Shown: positions 30,558 through 37,629 of the stretch, piece by piece | How positions within the stretch are numbered: the stretch's first letter is position 1 | Layout of the letters: each line of letters begins with the position of its first letter | Virus record (IMG/VR): IMGVR_UViG_3300005528_000066 | Location: 1-58,578 of that record | Length of the DNA stretch: 58,578 nt | Source: a virus | Strand: one strand, 5' to 3' | Translations under genes and position numbers: made by a program | Notes under the pieces: generated by a model | The model's database searches: none | What the model saw: only the letters and a program-made list of their open reading frames with translations | What the model was told of the DNA's origin: nothing

Positions 30558-30678
30558 ATAAAAAATAATCTTTTTCCTGCTTACATCTGGTACATTTGCA
30601 TCTCACCTTTAAATTGTAATAGGAATATAAGATGCTCCATCTATGTCCAAATAGACGACAGGTTAATTTCTTTAACAT
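30538..30678 (-). CDS. Small zinc-finger-like protein
   Basis: 46 residues from ATG 30678; the upstream in-frame ATG at 30738 lies at the hairpin. It has C7, a GHRW segment and CKCTRC (28-33), which could coordinate zinc. Overlaps the downstream membrane peptide by 20 bases. Confidence 0.55.
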   Translation of the reverse strand: MLKKLTCRLFGHRWSILYSYYNLKVRCKCTRCKQEKDYFLYELERK

Positions 30679-30723
30679 GAGTTTGTGTTTAATGGGAGAA
30701 CAACCAAAAATAGTGAATAATTT

Positions 30724-30755
30724 GCGAAAAGTATCCAATTAAGGATACTTTCCGC
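30724..30755 (-). terminator. Long hairpin, possible terminator
   Basis: GCGAAAAGTATCC (30724-30736) pairs with GGATACTTTCCGC (30743-30755), 13 bp with one mismatch and a loop of 6. On the - strand there is no strong T run after it, so it may be a processing or stability element. Confidence 0.5.
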
Positions 30756-30766
30756 AAAAATATTCT

Positions 30767-30988
30767 TTAATGAGGCTTTAGTCTAATGACCATCTTCCTT
30801 GTTCCATCTGAAGGAACATAGGTGAATCTGCCTCTTTCCACCACAATCTTACTCTTCTGTTTAGCTGCAAGGATGATAGCATCAATAAGCCTACTGGCTA
30901 GAATGTAATCACGTGTAACGCCATAATAGACATTAGTGATACGTTCTGATTTGTGCTCCCTGGATGAATAAACGAGTGTAGCTGGCAT
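30767..30988 (-). CDS. Hypothetical protein
   Basis: 73 residues. Basic, with ASRLIDAIILAAKQKSK and a C-terminal beta pair (RGRFTYVPSDGTRKMVIRL). No family recognised; the fold may be a small DNA-binding alpha/beta protein. Confidence 0.6.
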   Translation of the reverse strand: MPATLVYSSREHKSERITNVYYGVTRDYILASRLIDAIILAAKQKSKIVVERGRFTYVPSDGTRKMVIRLKPH

Positions 30989-31008
30989 ATATTGGGTTTT
31001 TGGTGACG

Positions 31009-31173
31009 CTATGTATTTACATCTTCTAACTGATTTCTATAGAAGTATGCTATGTGTATGATGTCTTCAACTAATTGATTATCAGACTTTTTTGCCAAAT
31101 CTATCAGGTCATATTTAGTTTCATATTCATCTCCAGCTAGATTGATAATTACGTCTATTAGTTGTTCTCTCAT
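31009..31173 (-). CDS. 54-residue hypothetical protein
   Basis: Reads MREQLIDVIINLAGDEYET then helical sequence to EDVNT, ending in TAG. The ATG overlaps the TGA of the upstream gene (ATGA), which supports translation. No family recognised. Confidence 0.55.
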   Translation of the reverse strand: MREQLIDVIINLAGDEYETKYDLIDLAKKSDNQLVEDIIHIAYFYRNQLEDVNT

Positions 31174-31484
31174 AGTACAGTGATTATGATTTTATCTCCC
31201 TCAATAGCAATGCTTTTAACTTTTCTCACCACTGTTTTTGCATCAACAGTGGTAGAAACTGTATTATTCTTCATTGCTCTTCTCTCTATGTTTTTCTTTC
31301 TGAGTGAAGGATGTTTTTTAGCCAGAGAACAGAGTCTCACCTGAATAGATGAAAGCGATCTATCCAATTGTGTGCTGAGAATTGTAGCAGCCCTCTTTTG
31401 GTTGCCATAAGTGAGCTTGAGAGTTTCCTTGGCTAAATTGATTTCCTTGTTTGTCCATCTGTTTCTTGTAATTCCTGTGGTCAT
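31170..31484 (-). CDS. Myb/SANT-like DNA-binding protein
   Basis: 104 residues. RNRWTNKEINLAKETL (about residues 7-22) starts a three-helix unit with conserved Trp, then RAATILSTQLDRSLSSIQVR as the recognition helix region. This is the layout of SANT/Myb-type phage regulators. A basic linker and a short beta end follow. It may regulate early transcription. Confidence 0.65.
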   Translation of the reverse strand: MTTGITRNRWTNKEINLAKETLKLTYGNQKRAATILSTQLDRSLSSIQVRLCSLAKKHPSLRKKNIERRAMKNNTVSTTVDAKTVVRKVKSIAIEGDKIIITVL

Positions 31485-31495
31485 GATTATTGATT

Positions 31496-31714
31496 TTAGT
31501 TTTCGAGAAATTCAATTGATTCTGGATTACCTGTGAGCTTTTTGTAAATAACCTGTGCTTTTGCAGCATTAATAGCTGTCTTATAGCCTGATAGAGCTAA
31601 TGCAGCCACCTTTAAATCTTTGTTCTTTTGGAACATGTTATTGAGCTGATCACCCATGTCCCTGGTTACATTAATAACATCTGTTACTCCAACTGTTTTA
31701 ATTGTCTTTGCCAT
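31496..31714 (-). CDS. Hypothetical helical protein
   Basis: 72 residues. VALALSGYKTAINAAKAQVI in the centre, acidic end. No family recognised. Overlaps the upstream gene by 17 bases. Confidence 0.55.
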   Translation of the reverse strand: MAKTIKTVGVTDVINVTRDMGDQLNNMFQKNKDLKVAALALSGYKTAINAAKAQVIYKKLTGNPESIEFLEN

Positions 31715-32123
31715 TGTTTTTGATTTGTCTGGTTAATAATAATTGTTTACGTTTGATTTCTATAACTTCTTTTGGCATGTCTGAGCGACTAATGTCTTTT
31801 AGATCAGGAGATGCAAAAATTGTTTTATATATGTAATTATCACACAATTCAGCAGCCTCTCTCACTGATCTCAATCTACTGCGCTCTCTTTCCTTAGGAG
31901 TTTTGTAATATCCATTCTGTCTACGCTTTCTACAACTTGTTATGTTATGTTCTCTCACATTTTCGGGATTATTACGCTTCCATTTATTGCTCCTCTCTAT
32001 GGCACTCACTGCACATCTATATATTAGCACTCTGTTACCTTTTGCTAATTTTTTATATTCAGTTCTCCATCTAGTGCCACCACAATGTGAGCATACTTTG
32101 TCTGGTATTTCTATTGTAGCCAT
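31698..32123 (-). CDS. Zinc-finger phage protein with basic helix
   Basis: 141 residues. N-terminal VCSHCGGTRW (about 10-19) and a second Cys at about 37 suggest part of a zinc site. A strongly basic middle (SNKWKRNNPENVREHN, CRKRRQNG) is followed by LCDNYIYKTIFASPDLKDIS and a PKEVIEIKRKQLLLTRQI helix. This arrangement is known from uncharacterised phage proteins; nucleic-acid binding is likely. Confidence 0.65.
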   Translation of the reverse strand: MATIEIPDKVCSHCGGTRWRTEYKKLAKGNRVLIYRCAVSAIERSNKWKRNNPENVREHNITSCRKRRQNGYYKTPKERERSRLRSVREAAELCDNYIYKTIFASPDLKDISRSDMPKEVIEIKRKQLLLTRQIKNNGKDN

Positions 32124-32147
32124 GCTTTCTATGTTTAAAATAAAAAT

Positions 32148-32177
32148 GGCCCCTTAGGATTTTACTCCCAAGAGGCC
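32148..32177 (-). terminator. Hairpin terminator
   Basis: GGCCCCTTAGGA (32148-32159) pairs with TCCCAAGAGGCC (32166-32177), with two mismatches. On the - strand it is followed by ATTTTTATTTT. It ends the upstream lipoprotein/zinc-finger group. Confidence 0.65.
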
Positions 32178-32203
32178 TGTTATTCACCACCATTAAACCA
32201 TAA

Positions 32204-32374
32204 CTAGTTCATATAAATAGCACGCCTATCATATAGCATGCCAAATCTAAACTCTTTGCACCAATCATGCAGCGGTGGCTGATTGTCTGGATAGGTGCTA
32301 ATAAATCTTGTTTGTTCTATTGTTTTAGGAGGCTGTTCATCAGCTAGTCCTAATAGAATAAGTAGTTTCTTCAT
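32204..32374 (-). CDS. Small hypothetical protein
   Basis: 56 residues from ATG 32374. A short apolar start (MKKLLILLGLADEQ) is followed by a hydrophilic segment with WCKEFRFGMLYDRRA. The apolar part is too short for a clear signal peptide. It lies one base behind the next gene upstream. Confidence 0.5.
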   Translation of the reverse strand: MKKLLILLGLADEQPPKTIEQTRFISTYPDNQPPLHDWCKEFRFGMLYDRRAIYMN

Positions 32375-32375
32375 T

Positions 32376-32915
32376 TTAATCGTTTTCGTTAAAATAATCA
32401 TTGTTATATTTTCTCACACCATCCCCTCCACATGAATTACAAATAGATCCGTCATACATTCCTTCACCACTCCCATTACAACTAGTGCACATTTCAGGCT
32501 CTTCAAAATCATCCTCTTCTTGAACCATCCTGATGGTGATTTTACCCTGATAGAACAATGGAATATATTCTCCATCCTCATCCTGTGTCATTTCCACATC
32601 TACATATCCACCATCATACTGAATAATATCATTTATATTCTTTACAGATATATCAGATAGCTCATCAGAATGGTCACCCTCATCAAACCAGCCTATTTGC
32701 TCTGGTGTTGCAATAATTGTGCCATTGAATATGTTTGGATTACCTGGATCAATAACAAACATTTCAACAGGATACCCATTTACACTAATAAACTCTTCCT
32801 GATTGGCAGGAATCTCTGTTAATTCTCTCACTGTATCACCAGTGTAGAATAACATTCCCTTTTCTAGCTTAAGAGGCTTATAGCTCTTAAACACCAGCAG
32901 ACATTCTAAATACAT
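32376..32915 (-). CDS. Protein with DnaJ-type zinc-finger repeats
   Basis: 179 residues. The first 130 residues are beta-rich and acidic (LFYTGDTVREL, VDVEMTQDEDGEYIP). Near the end are CTSCNGSGEG and CNSCGGDG (about 143-165), two CxxCxGxG units as in the DnaJ central domain, enough for one zinc. Such units appear in phage proteins without a J domain. A protein-binding role is possible. Confidence 0.65.
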   Translation of the reverse strand: MYLECLLVFKSYKPLKLEKGMLFYTGDTVRELTEIPANQEEFISVNGYPVEMFVIDPGNPNIFNGTIIATPEQIGWFDEGDHSDELSDISVKNINDIIQYDGGYVDVEMTQDEDGEYIPLFYQGKITIRMVQEEDDFEEPEMCTSCNGSGEGMYDGSICNSCGGDGVRKYNNDYFNEND

Positions 32916-33169
32916 GTTAGACTGATTTCGTCATTAATAGGTTTATTTGTCTCAGAGCTGTATATTTTCCATATATACCCTCTCCTTGTGAGCTTATATT
33001 TAACCAATTCAAGCTCTTTATCTGTGTGATGTATGGCTTCAGAAGATTTCATTGTGCTCATAACAATAGAATCTGATTTCTCTGGACTTATTAGTCCAGT
33101 GAATTTCCATATATCCACATATCCTGCTGTACCTCTTTTTAACTTATGCTTTGTTTTGAAATAATACAT
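32906..33169 (-). CDS. Hypothetical protein
   Basis: 87 residues from ATG 33169; longer starts add a hydrophobic extension without coupling. Segments KHKLKRGTAGYVDIWKFTG and YKLTRRGYIWKIYSSE suggest a beta protein. Overlaps the next gene by 10 bases. No family recognised. Confidence 0.5.
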   Translation of the reverse strand: MYYFKTKHKLKRGTAGYVDIWKFTGLISPEKSDSIVMSTMKSSEAIHHTDKELELVKYKLTRRGYIWKIYSSETNKPINDEISLTCI

Positions 33170-33252
33170 TTTAATGGTTTTATTGGTGAATGAATTAAAA
33201 AAGCTCCAGATATAGACATAACAGAGCGTAAAATGTACAAACATGTAAAAAA

Positions 33253-33390
33253 TCAATATCCTAATGCCTCCAAATGGTCAGCATTAGCTGTGACATGTAT
33301 GAAGCCTTGATTAACATACAAGTCAAAGAAGAATGTAGCTAATTGTTTAAAGCTAACAAATTCTGTTGGTGTCATGGTGACCGTTCTCAT
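33253..33390 (-). CDS. 45-residue hypothetical protein
   Basis: Reads MRTVTMTPTEFVSFKQLA then TFFFDLYVNQGFIHVTANAD, ending EALGY. Compact and globular-looking. The spacing fits the run of small genes here. No family recognised. Confidence 0.45.
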   Translation of the reverse strand: MRTVTMTPTEFVSFKQLATFFFDLYVNQGFIHVTANADHLEALGY

Positions 33391-33438
33391 GATTTTGGTA
33401 TTTAATGGTGTGTAAAGATAATGAATGCTATATTAATG

Positions 33439-33579
33439 TCAAAAGCCAATAGGCTTGTGAACTTTATAATAGCTGCTCTTAAATTTAGGCGTGTAATATT
33501 TGCAGTTTCCCACCTGACTAACTGTGTAGCAACCACTCAATAGAATGGCTGCTACAATGAATAGAATGATCTTTCTCAT
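33439..33579 (-). CDS. 46-residue lipoprotein
   Basis: MRKIILFIVAAILLSGCYTV is a lipoprotein signal with Cys17 as lipid acceptor. The mature part is about 30 residues, basic and Tyr-rich. Its ATG overlaps the stop of the next gene (TAATG), supporting translation. A host-envelope role such as superinfection exclusion is possible. Confidence 0.65.
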   Translation of the reverse strand: MRKIILFIVAAILLSGCYTVSQVGNCKYYTPKFKSSYYKVHKPIGF

Positions 33580-33800
33580 TATTTCTTTGATTTAAAATTA
33601 CTATCAAAAGACTTTTCAAATATAAGACCAAGTGTTATGTGAACAAGAAGATTGCCCACAATAACATAAACAGGACTCTGTGCAACATATGTAAATGGTC
33701 CACCAAATATCCACACTATACCTGGAATAATAGAATAACAAATGATGAACATTATTACATATAACACAACAAGAATACTAAAACGTGCAAGCTTTTCCAT
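33579..33800 (-). CDS. Small two-pass membrane protein
   Basis: 73 residues with two membrane helices (FSILVVLYVIMFIICYSI and VYVIVGNLLVHITLGLIF) and a basic C-terminal tail. It lies between two small lipoprotein genes, so the three may act together at the envelope. No family recognised. Confidence 0.6.
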   Translation of the reverse strand: MEKLARFSILVVLYVIMFIICYSIIPGIVWIFGGPFTYVAQSPVYVIVGNLLVHITLGLIFEKSFDSNFKSKK

Positions 33801-33821
33801 AAATAATTGATTTTAGATGGT

Positions 33822-33974
33822 TTAATACAATTTGTTTGCTTTCCTAACAACATCATTCCAACTAGCTCTGCCCTTACAGCCATATCCTGTGGTTCTGCAG
33901 GAAGAGAGAAAAATAGCGAACAATAAAACAAATCCAATCTTAATTGCGGCTAATGCCAATGCTGTCTTTTTCAT
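33822..33974 (-). CDS. 50-residue lipoprotein
   Basis: MKKTALALAAIKIGFVLLFA continues into IFLSSCRTTGYGCKGRASWN: a signal with lipobox Cys27 (FLSSC), then a short mature part with GYGCKGR. Small lipoproteins with 'YGCKGR...W' are known from other Bacteroidota phages. Probably exported and membrane-anchored; an anti-superinfection role is a guess. Confidence 0.65.
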   Translation of the reverse strand: MKKTALALAAIKIGFVLLFAIFLSSCRTTGYGCKGRASWNDVVRKANKLY

Positions 33975-34025
33975 TTTAATTAATTTATAAGTGAATAAAT
34001 AAAAAGAATAGAGCTCTAATGAGCC

Positions 34026-34346
34026 CTATTTATTATCATCATATTCATAATCATCTTCTTCACAAGGAACATCAACTGTTCCTTCTTTAAGTGTCAGATA
34101 ATCAGGTAATAATGATATAAACGATCTAGCCATTTCCATTCTCCAATTAGGAAATGTTTCACTCTCATAAGGTTTATAATCCTCAAGAGTGATACCATAG
34201 AAACCATTATCATCAGCATTTGAAGCTAAATGAATGGCTTGTGCATCATTTTCAACATGATATATCTGCCATATCATGCCTCCTTTGGTATTACGAATAA
34301 CTAATGTTTTAGGCCAATTGCGATTTGTTGAAATGTTCTCAAACAT
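34026..34346 (-). CDS. Hypothetical acidic protein
   Basis: 106 residues. VIRNTKGGMIWQIYHVEND is a beta pair, followed by ARSFISLLPDYLTLKEG and a very acidic end (PCEEDDYEYDDNK). No family recognised. It is the last gene before a 280-base stretch holding only a gene remnant and a terminator. Confidence 0.6.
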   Translation of the reverse strand: MFENISTNRNWPKTLVIRNTKGGMIWQIYHVENDAQAIHLASNADDNGFYGITLEDYKPYESETFPNWRMEMARSFISLLPDYLTLKEGTVDVPCEEDDYEYDDNK

Positions 34347-34381
34347 AAATGATTGGTTTATAATGGTTTAATAATTGGTGA

Positions 34382-34558
34382 CTAAAGAAATGTAATAGCT
34401 GGTTCTGCGTTAAATCCCCTATTTACCCTGTAATCAGGACTATTACAATTGTAATAATATAATTTCCCCTCTGCACGCAGTTGCAACACTATCAGCTGGC
34501 TATATATACCATGCACTTCTTTGTTACTTTTCAGATCTCGATAAACAAGTCCTGCTAG
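34382..34558 (-). pseudogene. Remnant of a small phage gene
   Basis: On the - strand an open stretch encodes LAGLVYRDLKSNKEVHGIYS, then QLIVLQLRAEGKLYYYNCNS and a hydrophilic end, closed by TAG at 34384-34382. It has no ATG; the only usable in-frame start is GTG 34516 (44 residues). The same frame continues upstream of a TAA at 34561-34559 with protein-like sequence (LPKAPVVTPC), which suggests a decayed reading frame. It may still express a short product from GTG. Confidence 0.4.
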
Positions 34559-34613
34559 TTAACAAGGCGTTACAACTGGTGCTTTGGGAAGTGAGTTGTG
34601 GTGGATTAAAACA

Positions 34614-34639
34614 AAAAGAGCCCTTTTACAGGCTCTTTT
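34614..34639 (-). terminator. Intrinsic terminator
   Basis: AAAAGAGCC (34614-34622) pairs perfectly with GGCTCTTTT (34631-34639), loop of 8. On the - strand T5-G-T4 follows. The stop codon of the upstream gene lies in the loop. Confidence 0.8.
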
Positions 34640-34982
34640 GGCTCTTTTTAGTAAGTTCTCTTCCTGCATATCCTCTCACATGATCAAGTTTACCCACTTT
34701 GCAATAGGAATCCTTAAACTGTATGCAGAAATCCTCTGTTCCAAAATTGGTCTCATCCTCAAATACAAAAACTGTCTTATTGTCCATATATATGGTGCGA
34801 GACAGTACAACCTCGACTTCTGTAAAAACACTACGAGGAACAGCAGCACACTCATTGTAATCAAGTTGTGCTTTTTCGTAAGGGAAATAGCCAATTGCTT
34901 TAAATCCTTTGAATTGAATAGGCTCTTTGAGTGTTATAAAATCACTATAAGCCTGAAGATCTGAAATTCTAGTCCATTTCAT
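34626..34982 (-). CDS. Hypothetical protein
   Basis: 118 residues from ATG 34982. It starts MKWTRISDLQAYSDFITL; the rest alternates beta strands (EVEVVLSRTIYMDNKTVFVF) and ends in basic residues. No family recognised. The gene ends within the terminator hairpin. Confidence 0.6.
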   Translation of the reverse strand: MKWTRISDLQAYSDFITLKEPIQFKGFKAIGYFPYEKAQLDYNECAAVPRSVFTEVEVVLSRTIYMDNKTVFVFEDETNFGTEDFCIQFKDSYCKVGKLDHVRGYAGRELTKKSQKSL

Positions 34983-35063
34983 GGTATTTATGGTTTTGGT
35001 GAATATTTCTGTTTCGACCCTCAATTAGGTCATCATCAGGCCAGACAATAGTCTGACGACAGA

Positions 35064-35085
35064 AAGAGCCCTGTTACAGGCTCTT
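35064..35085 (-). terminator. Hairpin, weak terminator
   Basis: AAGAGCC (35064-35070) pairs with GGCTCTT (35079-35085), with extra pairing CTG/CAG inside and one bulge. On the - strand TCTGTC follows, so the T run is poor. It lies over the end of the 35084-35230 gene. Confidence 0.5.
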
Positions 35086-35230
35086 AATTAAATATACTAT
35101 TAGAAGCAAATTCTAATTCATAATGACCATTATATTCAATAGTCATAAGTTTAGCATCTTCTAATGTATCTGTAAATCCTACATATCTACCTTGTTCATC
35201 ATAGATAGAATAAAAACAATCGTAAGTCAT
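35084..35230 (-). CDS. 48-residue hypothetical protein
   Basis: Reads MTYDCFYSIYDEQGRYVGFT, then DTLEDAKLMTIEYNG, a compact beta-alpha-beta pattern often found as a small regulatory or accessory phage protein. Ends in TAA at the hairpin. No family recognised. Confidence 0.55.
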   Translation of the reverse strand: MTYDCFYSIYDEQGRYVGFTDTLEDAKLMTIEYNGHYELEFASNSIFN

Positions 35231-35353
35231 AACTATTGGTTTAATTGGTTAATAATGCTATATGTATTGTCTATATTTTCCATTGTTTCAACTGTCTAGT
35301 CAAATGACTAACAGGCATGAAGAGGTGTTACACCCTCTATTTTATTTAAAAAA

Positions 35354-35391
35354 ACAAGGGTGAGTGAATAGTTTTTTACCACCCACCCTGT
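35354..35391 (-). terminator. Second terminator behind the first early gene
   Basis: ACAAGGGTGAGTG (35354-35366) pairs with CCACCCACCCTGT (35379-35391), with mismatches. On the - strand T7 follows. It stands behind the terminator at 35417-35435, so the two act in series. Confidence 0.75.
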
Positions 35392-35416
35392 TTTATTTCC
35401 CACCCTATATATAAAA

Positions 35417-35435
35417 AAGGGGGCAAAGCCCCCTT
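35417..35435 (-). terminator. Strong intrinsic terminator
   Basis: AAGGGGGC (35417-35424) pairs with GCCCCCTT (35428-35435), loop AAA; on the - strand TTTTATATA follows. It begins 2 bases past the stop of the 35438-35842 gene. Confidence 0.8.
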
Positions 35436-35437
35436 AA

Positions 35438-35842
35438 TTAGAACGCAACATCTTCGTAGTTGCTGATAACTTCATTAGTTACCACCAATCCTTCGAGTTG
35501 AGTTCCTTCACCTTGGAAGATGAAATACTTGCTGTTGTCTTCAGCATCCACCTTTACATCGCAGTTAAGCAACGCACCCAAAACTTCCAATTGAGGTTTG
35601 GTCTCCAAGGCCTTTCTTACAATCTCACTCAATGGTTTGGTGCAAGAGAAGGTGATTGGTTCGCCCTTTTTGGGAGTAGCAATAATTGTTACACGCTTCG
35701 TTCCTGCCAAATTGTTCTTGGTGAACTTAATGGACATTCCTTTCACGTGTTCTTTCAATTGTCCAACACTTTCGTAGGTCCACTCACCATTGTTGGAAAA
35801 CACTGCCTTGTTGTAGCTGATTTGCATTGTTGTTGTGCTCAT
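35438..35842 (-). CDS. Hypothetical protein, isolated first gene of the leftward block
   Basis: 134 residues, mixed alpha/beta: MSIKFTKNNLAGTKRVTIIA, KPLSEIVRKALETKPQLEVL, LLNCDVKVDAEDNSKYFIF. No family recognised. It is the first leftward gene from the divergent region and is closed by two terminators in series, so it is a monocistronic unit and may be made at high level early in infection. No host-type -7 box is visible in front of it. Confidence 0.7.
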   Translation of the reverse strand: MSTTTMQISYNKAVFSNNGEWTYESVGQLKEHVKGMSIKFTKNNLAGTKRVTIIATPKKGEPITFSCTKPLSEIVRKALETKPQLEVLGALLNCDVKVDAEDNSKYFIFQGEGTQLEGLVVTNEVISNYEDVAF

Positions 35843-35978
35843 CGTTTTTCGATTTTAATTGTTAATAATGTGGGAGGTCATCGTGACTTCCTCATTTACA
35901 GGAGGGGTTGTTATTGGCAGTAGCCTCTCCTCCCATGGATATAATGGGGGTGGGGGGTATAAAAAATTTTAAAATTTT
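35843..35978. other. Divergent intergenic region, no gene seen
   Basis: Holds inverted repeats: GGAGGTCA-TCG-TGACTTCC at about 35874-35892, and GGAGGGG...CCTCTCC at about 35900-35930, then G-rich and A/T-rich tracts (TGGGGGTGGGGGG at about 35944-35957). These could be regulator sites or a structured leader. No reading frame or RNA gene was recognised. Confidence 0.5.
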
Positions 35979-36011
35979 TTTGGAGCGTATTACTAAATAG
36001 GATTATCTTTG
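35979..36011 (+). promoter_or_regulatory. Host-type rightward promoter
   Basis: TTTG (35979-35982), 21 bases, TATCTTTG (36004-36011), a full match to the Bacteroidota consensus. Transcription should start near 36016 and lead into the 36054 gene and the late block. Confidence 0.75.
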
Positions 36012-36053
36012 ACGGGCGGGGGGAGGGAATGAACTGAAAAAAACTCACTATAT

Positions 36054-36290
36054 ATGAATATAATTATTATTGCTCTTGTTGTTCTTATTGTTATATCTCT
36101 TCTATCTGGATTTATTGGTTCCAGGGAGATGTCTCTGGGTATAGAGATAAATAAGTGGTCTACGCCCTTCTTTAAATTAGGTTTGACATCTGAGAGGTTC
36201 TCCCTGGATGATGGAAGTGTGGAGGATGAAATAGGTGTTCACCTACTGTTTATTAGTTTTGTTGTTATTTTCTGGAAGCCATTAGATTAA
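36054..36290 (+). CDS. Small membrane protein
   Basis: 78 residues. N-terminal helix IIIIALVVLIVISLLSGFI and a C-terminal apolar stretch LLFISFVVIFW; the middle is hydrophilic. It could be a holin-like or envelope protein, but there is no lysin next to it. First gene rightward of the divergent region. Confidence 0.6.
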   Translation: MNIIIIALVVLIVISLLSGFIGSREMSLGIEINKWSTPFFKLGLTSERFSLDDGSVEDEIGVHLLFISFVVIFWKPLD

Positions 36291-36337
36291 TTTGAGCATA
36301 ATATAGCATTACATCAAGTAAATAATCTAATTGGTTA

Positions 36338-36368
36338 TTTGTCAATGATTTATTTCGTCCTATCTTTG
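36338..36368 (+). promoter_or_regulatory. Host-type promoter before the winged-helix gene
   Basis: TTTG (36338-36341), exactly 19 bases, TATCTTTG (36361-36368). The ATG at 36382 lies 13 bases after the box, giving a leader of roughly 8-10 bases. Confidence 0.75.
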
Positions 36369-36381
36369 CTTTAATTATAAC

Positions 36382-36741
36382 ATGGAACCAACAGCTAAAA
36401 AGACAATAGTACAAAAACTGAGGAAGTATGAGACAGATGTCTATGCTTCAGCCCAGAGGTATTACGCTGTTCTCTCTGCTATAAATGATTTGTTTCTTAC
36501 AGAGAGGGAAATACAATTGATTGCCTTTACAGCTGTTAAGGGAAACATTTCATATAAGAACATCAGGGAGGAATTCTGTGAGAAATACAAGAGTTCTGCT
36601 CCTACGATTAATAATATGATTAGTAAGCTGAAGAAGATGGGGGTTTTGGTGAAGGATGGTTCGAAGGTGAAGGTGAATTCTATGATTACGCTGGCATTTG
36701 AGAACGATATTGTTCTGGAGGTAAAGATTACGAATGGATAA
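36382..36741 (+). CDS. Winged-helix DNA-binding protein, probable regulator
   Basis: 119 residues. FLTEREIQLIAFTAVKGNIS (about 37-56) and then SSAPTINNMISKLKKMGVLV (about 70-89) form an HTH with a wing (KDGSKVKVNSMI). This matches MarR-like or replication-initiator winged helices. Its own promoter and its position before the packaging genes suggest a late regulator, though a structural DNA-binding role is possible. Confidence 0.7.
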   Translation: MEPTAKKTIVQKLRKYETDVYASAQRYYAVLSAINDLFLTEREIQLIAFTAVKGNISYKNIREEFCEKYKSSAPTINNMISKLKKMGVLVKDGSKVKVNSMITLAFENDIVLEVKITNG

Positions 36742-37150
36742 GCCAATATCAATGTCTGTCAAGGATTTCCTGATTAGGAAATTGGCTGTTCAGCTGATGA
36801 CCAGTGAGAAGACAATTGAGACTGTGGTAAATCACCAGTTCCAGTCTGCCAATATTGCTCTACAGGATAATGAGACAATAGAGATTAGTGGGTTTGGGAA
36901 GTTCTATTTTAATAAGAAGAAGGCTCAGAAGAAAATGGATAAGATGCTGAGTAAGGCTGCCTTGTTCGAGAAACAGACAAACAACCCAGAGCTGTCAGAG
37001 CAAAAGAGGAAGTCTGCTGCCAATAAGCTGGCTAATACATTAGTGGGAATAGAAACGTTAAAACCAAAATTACATGCTGAATTTTGCACAGATTTACGAG
37101 GGGTGGAGGAACAAGTTGATTCCACCAGCTCATTTGAAGGAGCAGATTGA
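36734..37150 (+). CDS. HU/IHF-family DNA-binding protein
   Basis: 138 residues. The HU/IHF fold is visible: N-terminal helices (KDFLIRKLAVQLMTSEKTIE), then IEISGFGKFYFNKKKAQKK (about 50-68), the beta arm start with the GFGKF mark. A C-terminal extension of about 60 residues is helical and acidic at the end. IHF-like genes near the structural block are typical of crAss-like phages. It may bend DNA in packaging or transcription. It overlaps the upstream gene by 8 bases. Confidence 0.8.
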   Translation: MDKPISMSVKDFLIRKLAVQLMTSEKTIETVVNHQFQSANIALQDNETIEISGFGKFYFNKKKAQKKMDKMLSKAALFEKQTNNPELSEQKRKSAANKLANTLVGIETLKPKLHAEFCTDLRGVEEQVDSTSSFEGAD

Positions 37151-37403
37151 AGCTGTGGGTGGAGAAAGGATGAAGATATGCGAGAAGTGTAGCTATCATT
37201 CTGAGAATAGAAAGAAGACAGGGAAATTCCATACATCAAGGCCAGATGTACATTGCACAGCTTGTGGATGTACGCTTTCTGCCAAAACGGTGTGCCTCTC
37301 GTGTTCCTGTCCCCTGGAGAAATGGGGACCAGTGGTTTCAGAGAGCGAGGAAGAAGAAATAACAAAAGAATTTGAAGAAAATGAACAACCAAGTCAGGAT
37401 TAG
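37074..37403 (+). CDS. Cys-rich zinc-binding phage protein
   Basis: 109 residues. FAQIYEGWRNKLIPPAHLKE at the start, then KICEKCSYHSENRKK, HCTACGCTLSAKTVCLSCSCP: at least four CxxC-type pairs. This layout (helix, C-C-x-H, C-x-x-C-G-C) is a common small protein of phage structural blocks. It overlaps the HU/IHF gene by 77 bases, but the N-terminal part fits the family, so the overlap seems real. Confidence 0.72.
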   Translation: MLNFAQIYEGWRNKLIPPAHLKEQIEAVGGERMKICEKCSYHSENRKKTGKFHTSRPDVHCTACGCTLSAKTVCLSCSCPLEKWGPVVSESEEEEITKEFEENEQPSQD

Positions 37404-37629
37404 AAAGGTGCATCTGCAGACACTTCTGGATATTCTGTCAGATTTGTTTGACAAGGGCGTGGATTTTGTGGATATTATAGGTACGCTTGATGATGAACAG
37501 GACTCCCTGGGTATTTCATTTTCCAAGGAGTATATGGCTGAGGAATATATGGGTAATTTTGATAATATAGATATTCCCAACCAATTGAAAACCAATCTAT
37601 CTGATGACGATTTAAACCAACTTATATGA
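37381..37629 (+). CDS. Small phage protein
   Basis: 82 residues from ATG 37381. RIRKVHLQTLLDILSDLFDK then GVDFVDIIGTLDDEQDSLGI, a pattern recurring in Bacteroidota phages. Helical N-terminus, acidic end. Overlaps neighbours by 4 to 23 bases. Function unknown. Confidence 0.65.
   Translation: MNNQVRIRKVHLQTLLDILSDLFDKGVDFVDIIGTLDDEQDSLGISFSKEYMAEEYMGNFDNIDIPNQLKTNLSDDDLNQLI

Noticed and set aside
34441-34456. Perfect 16-base palindrome TATTACAATTGTAATA, possible operator
   Set aside because: It lies within the decayed reading frame and encodes part of LYYYNCNS, so it can be explained by coding. No second copy was noticed. Kept only as a weak candidate.
35944-35957. G-rich tract near the divergent promoter as a G-quadruplex
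   Set aside because: The G runs are interrupted and are not four clean, evenly spaced runs; it could also be part of an inverted repeat. Not enough to call.
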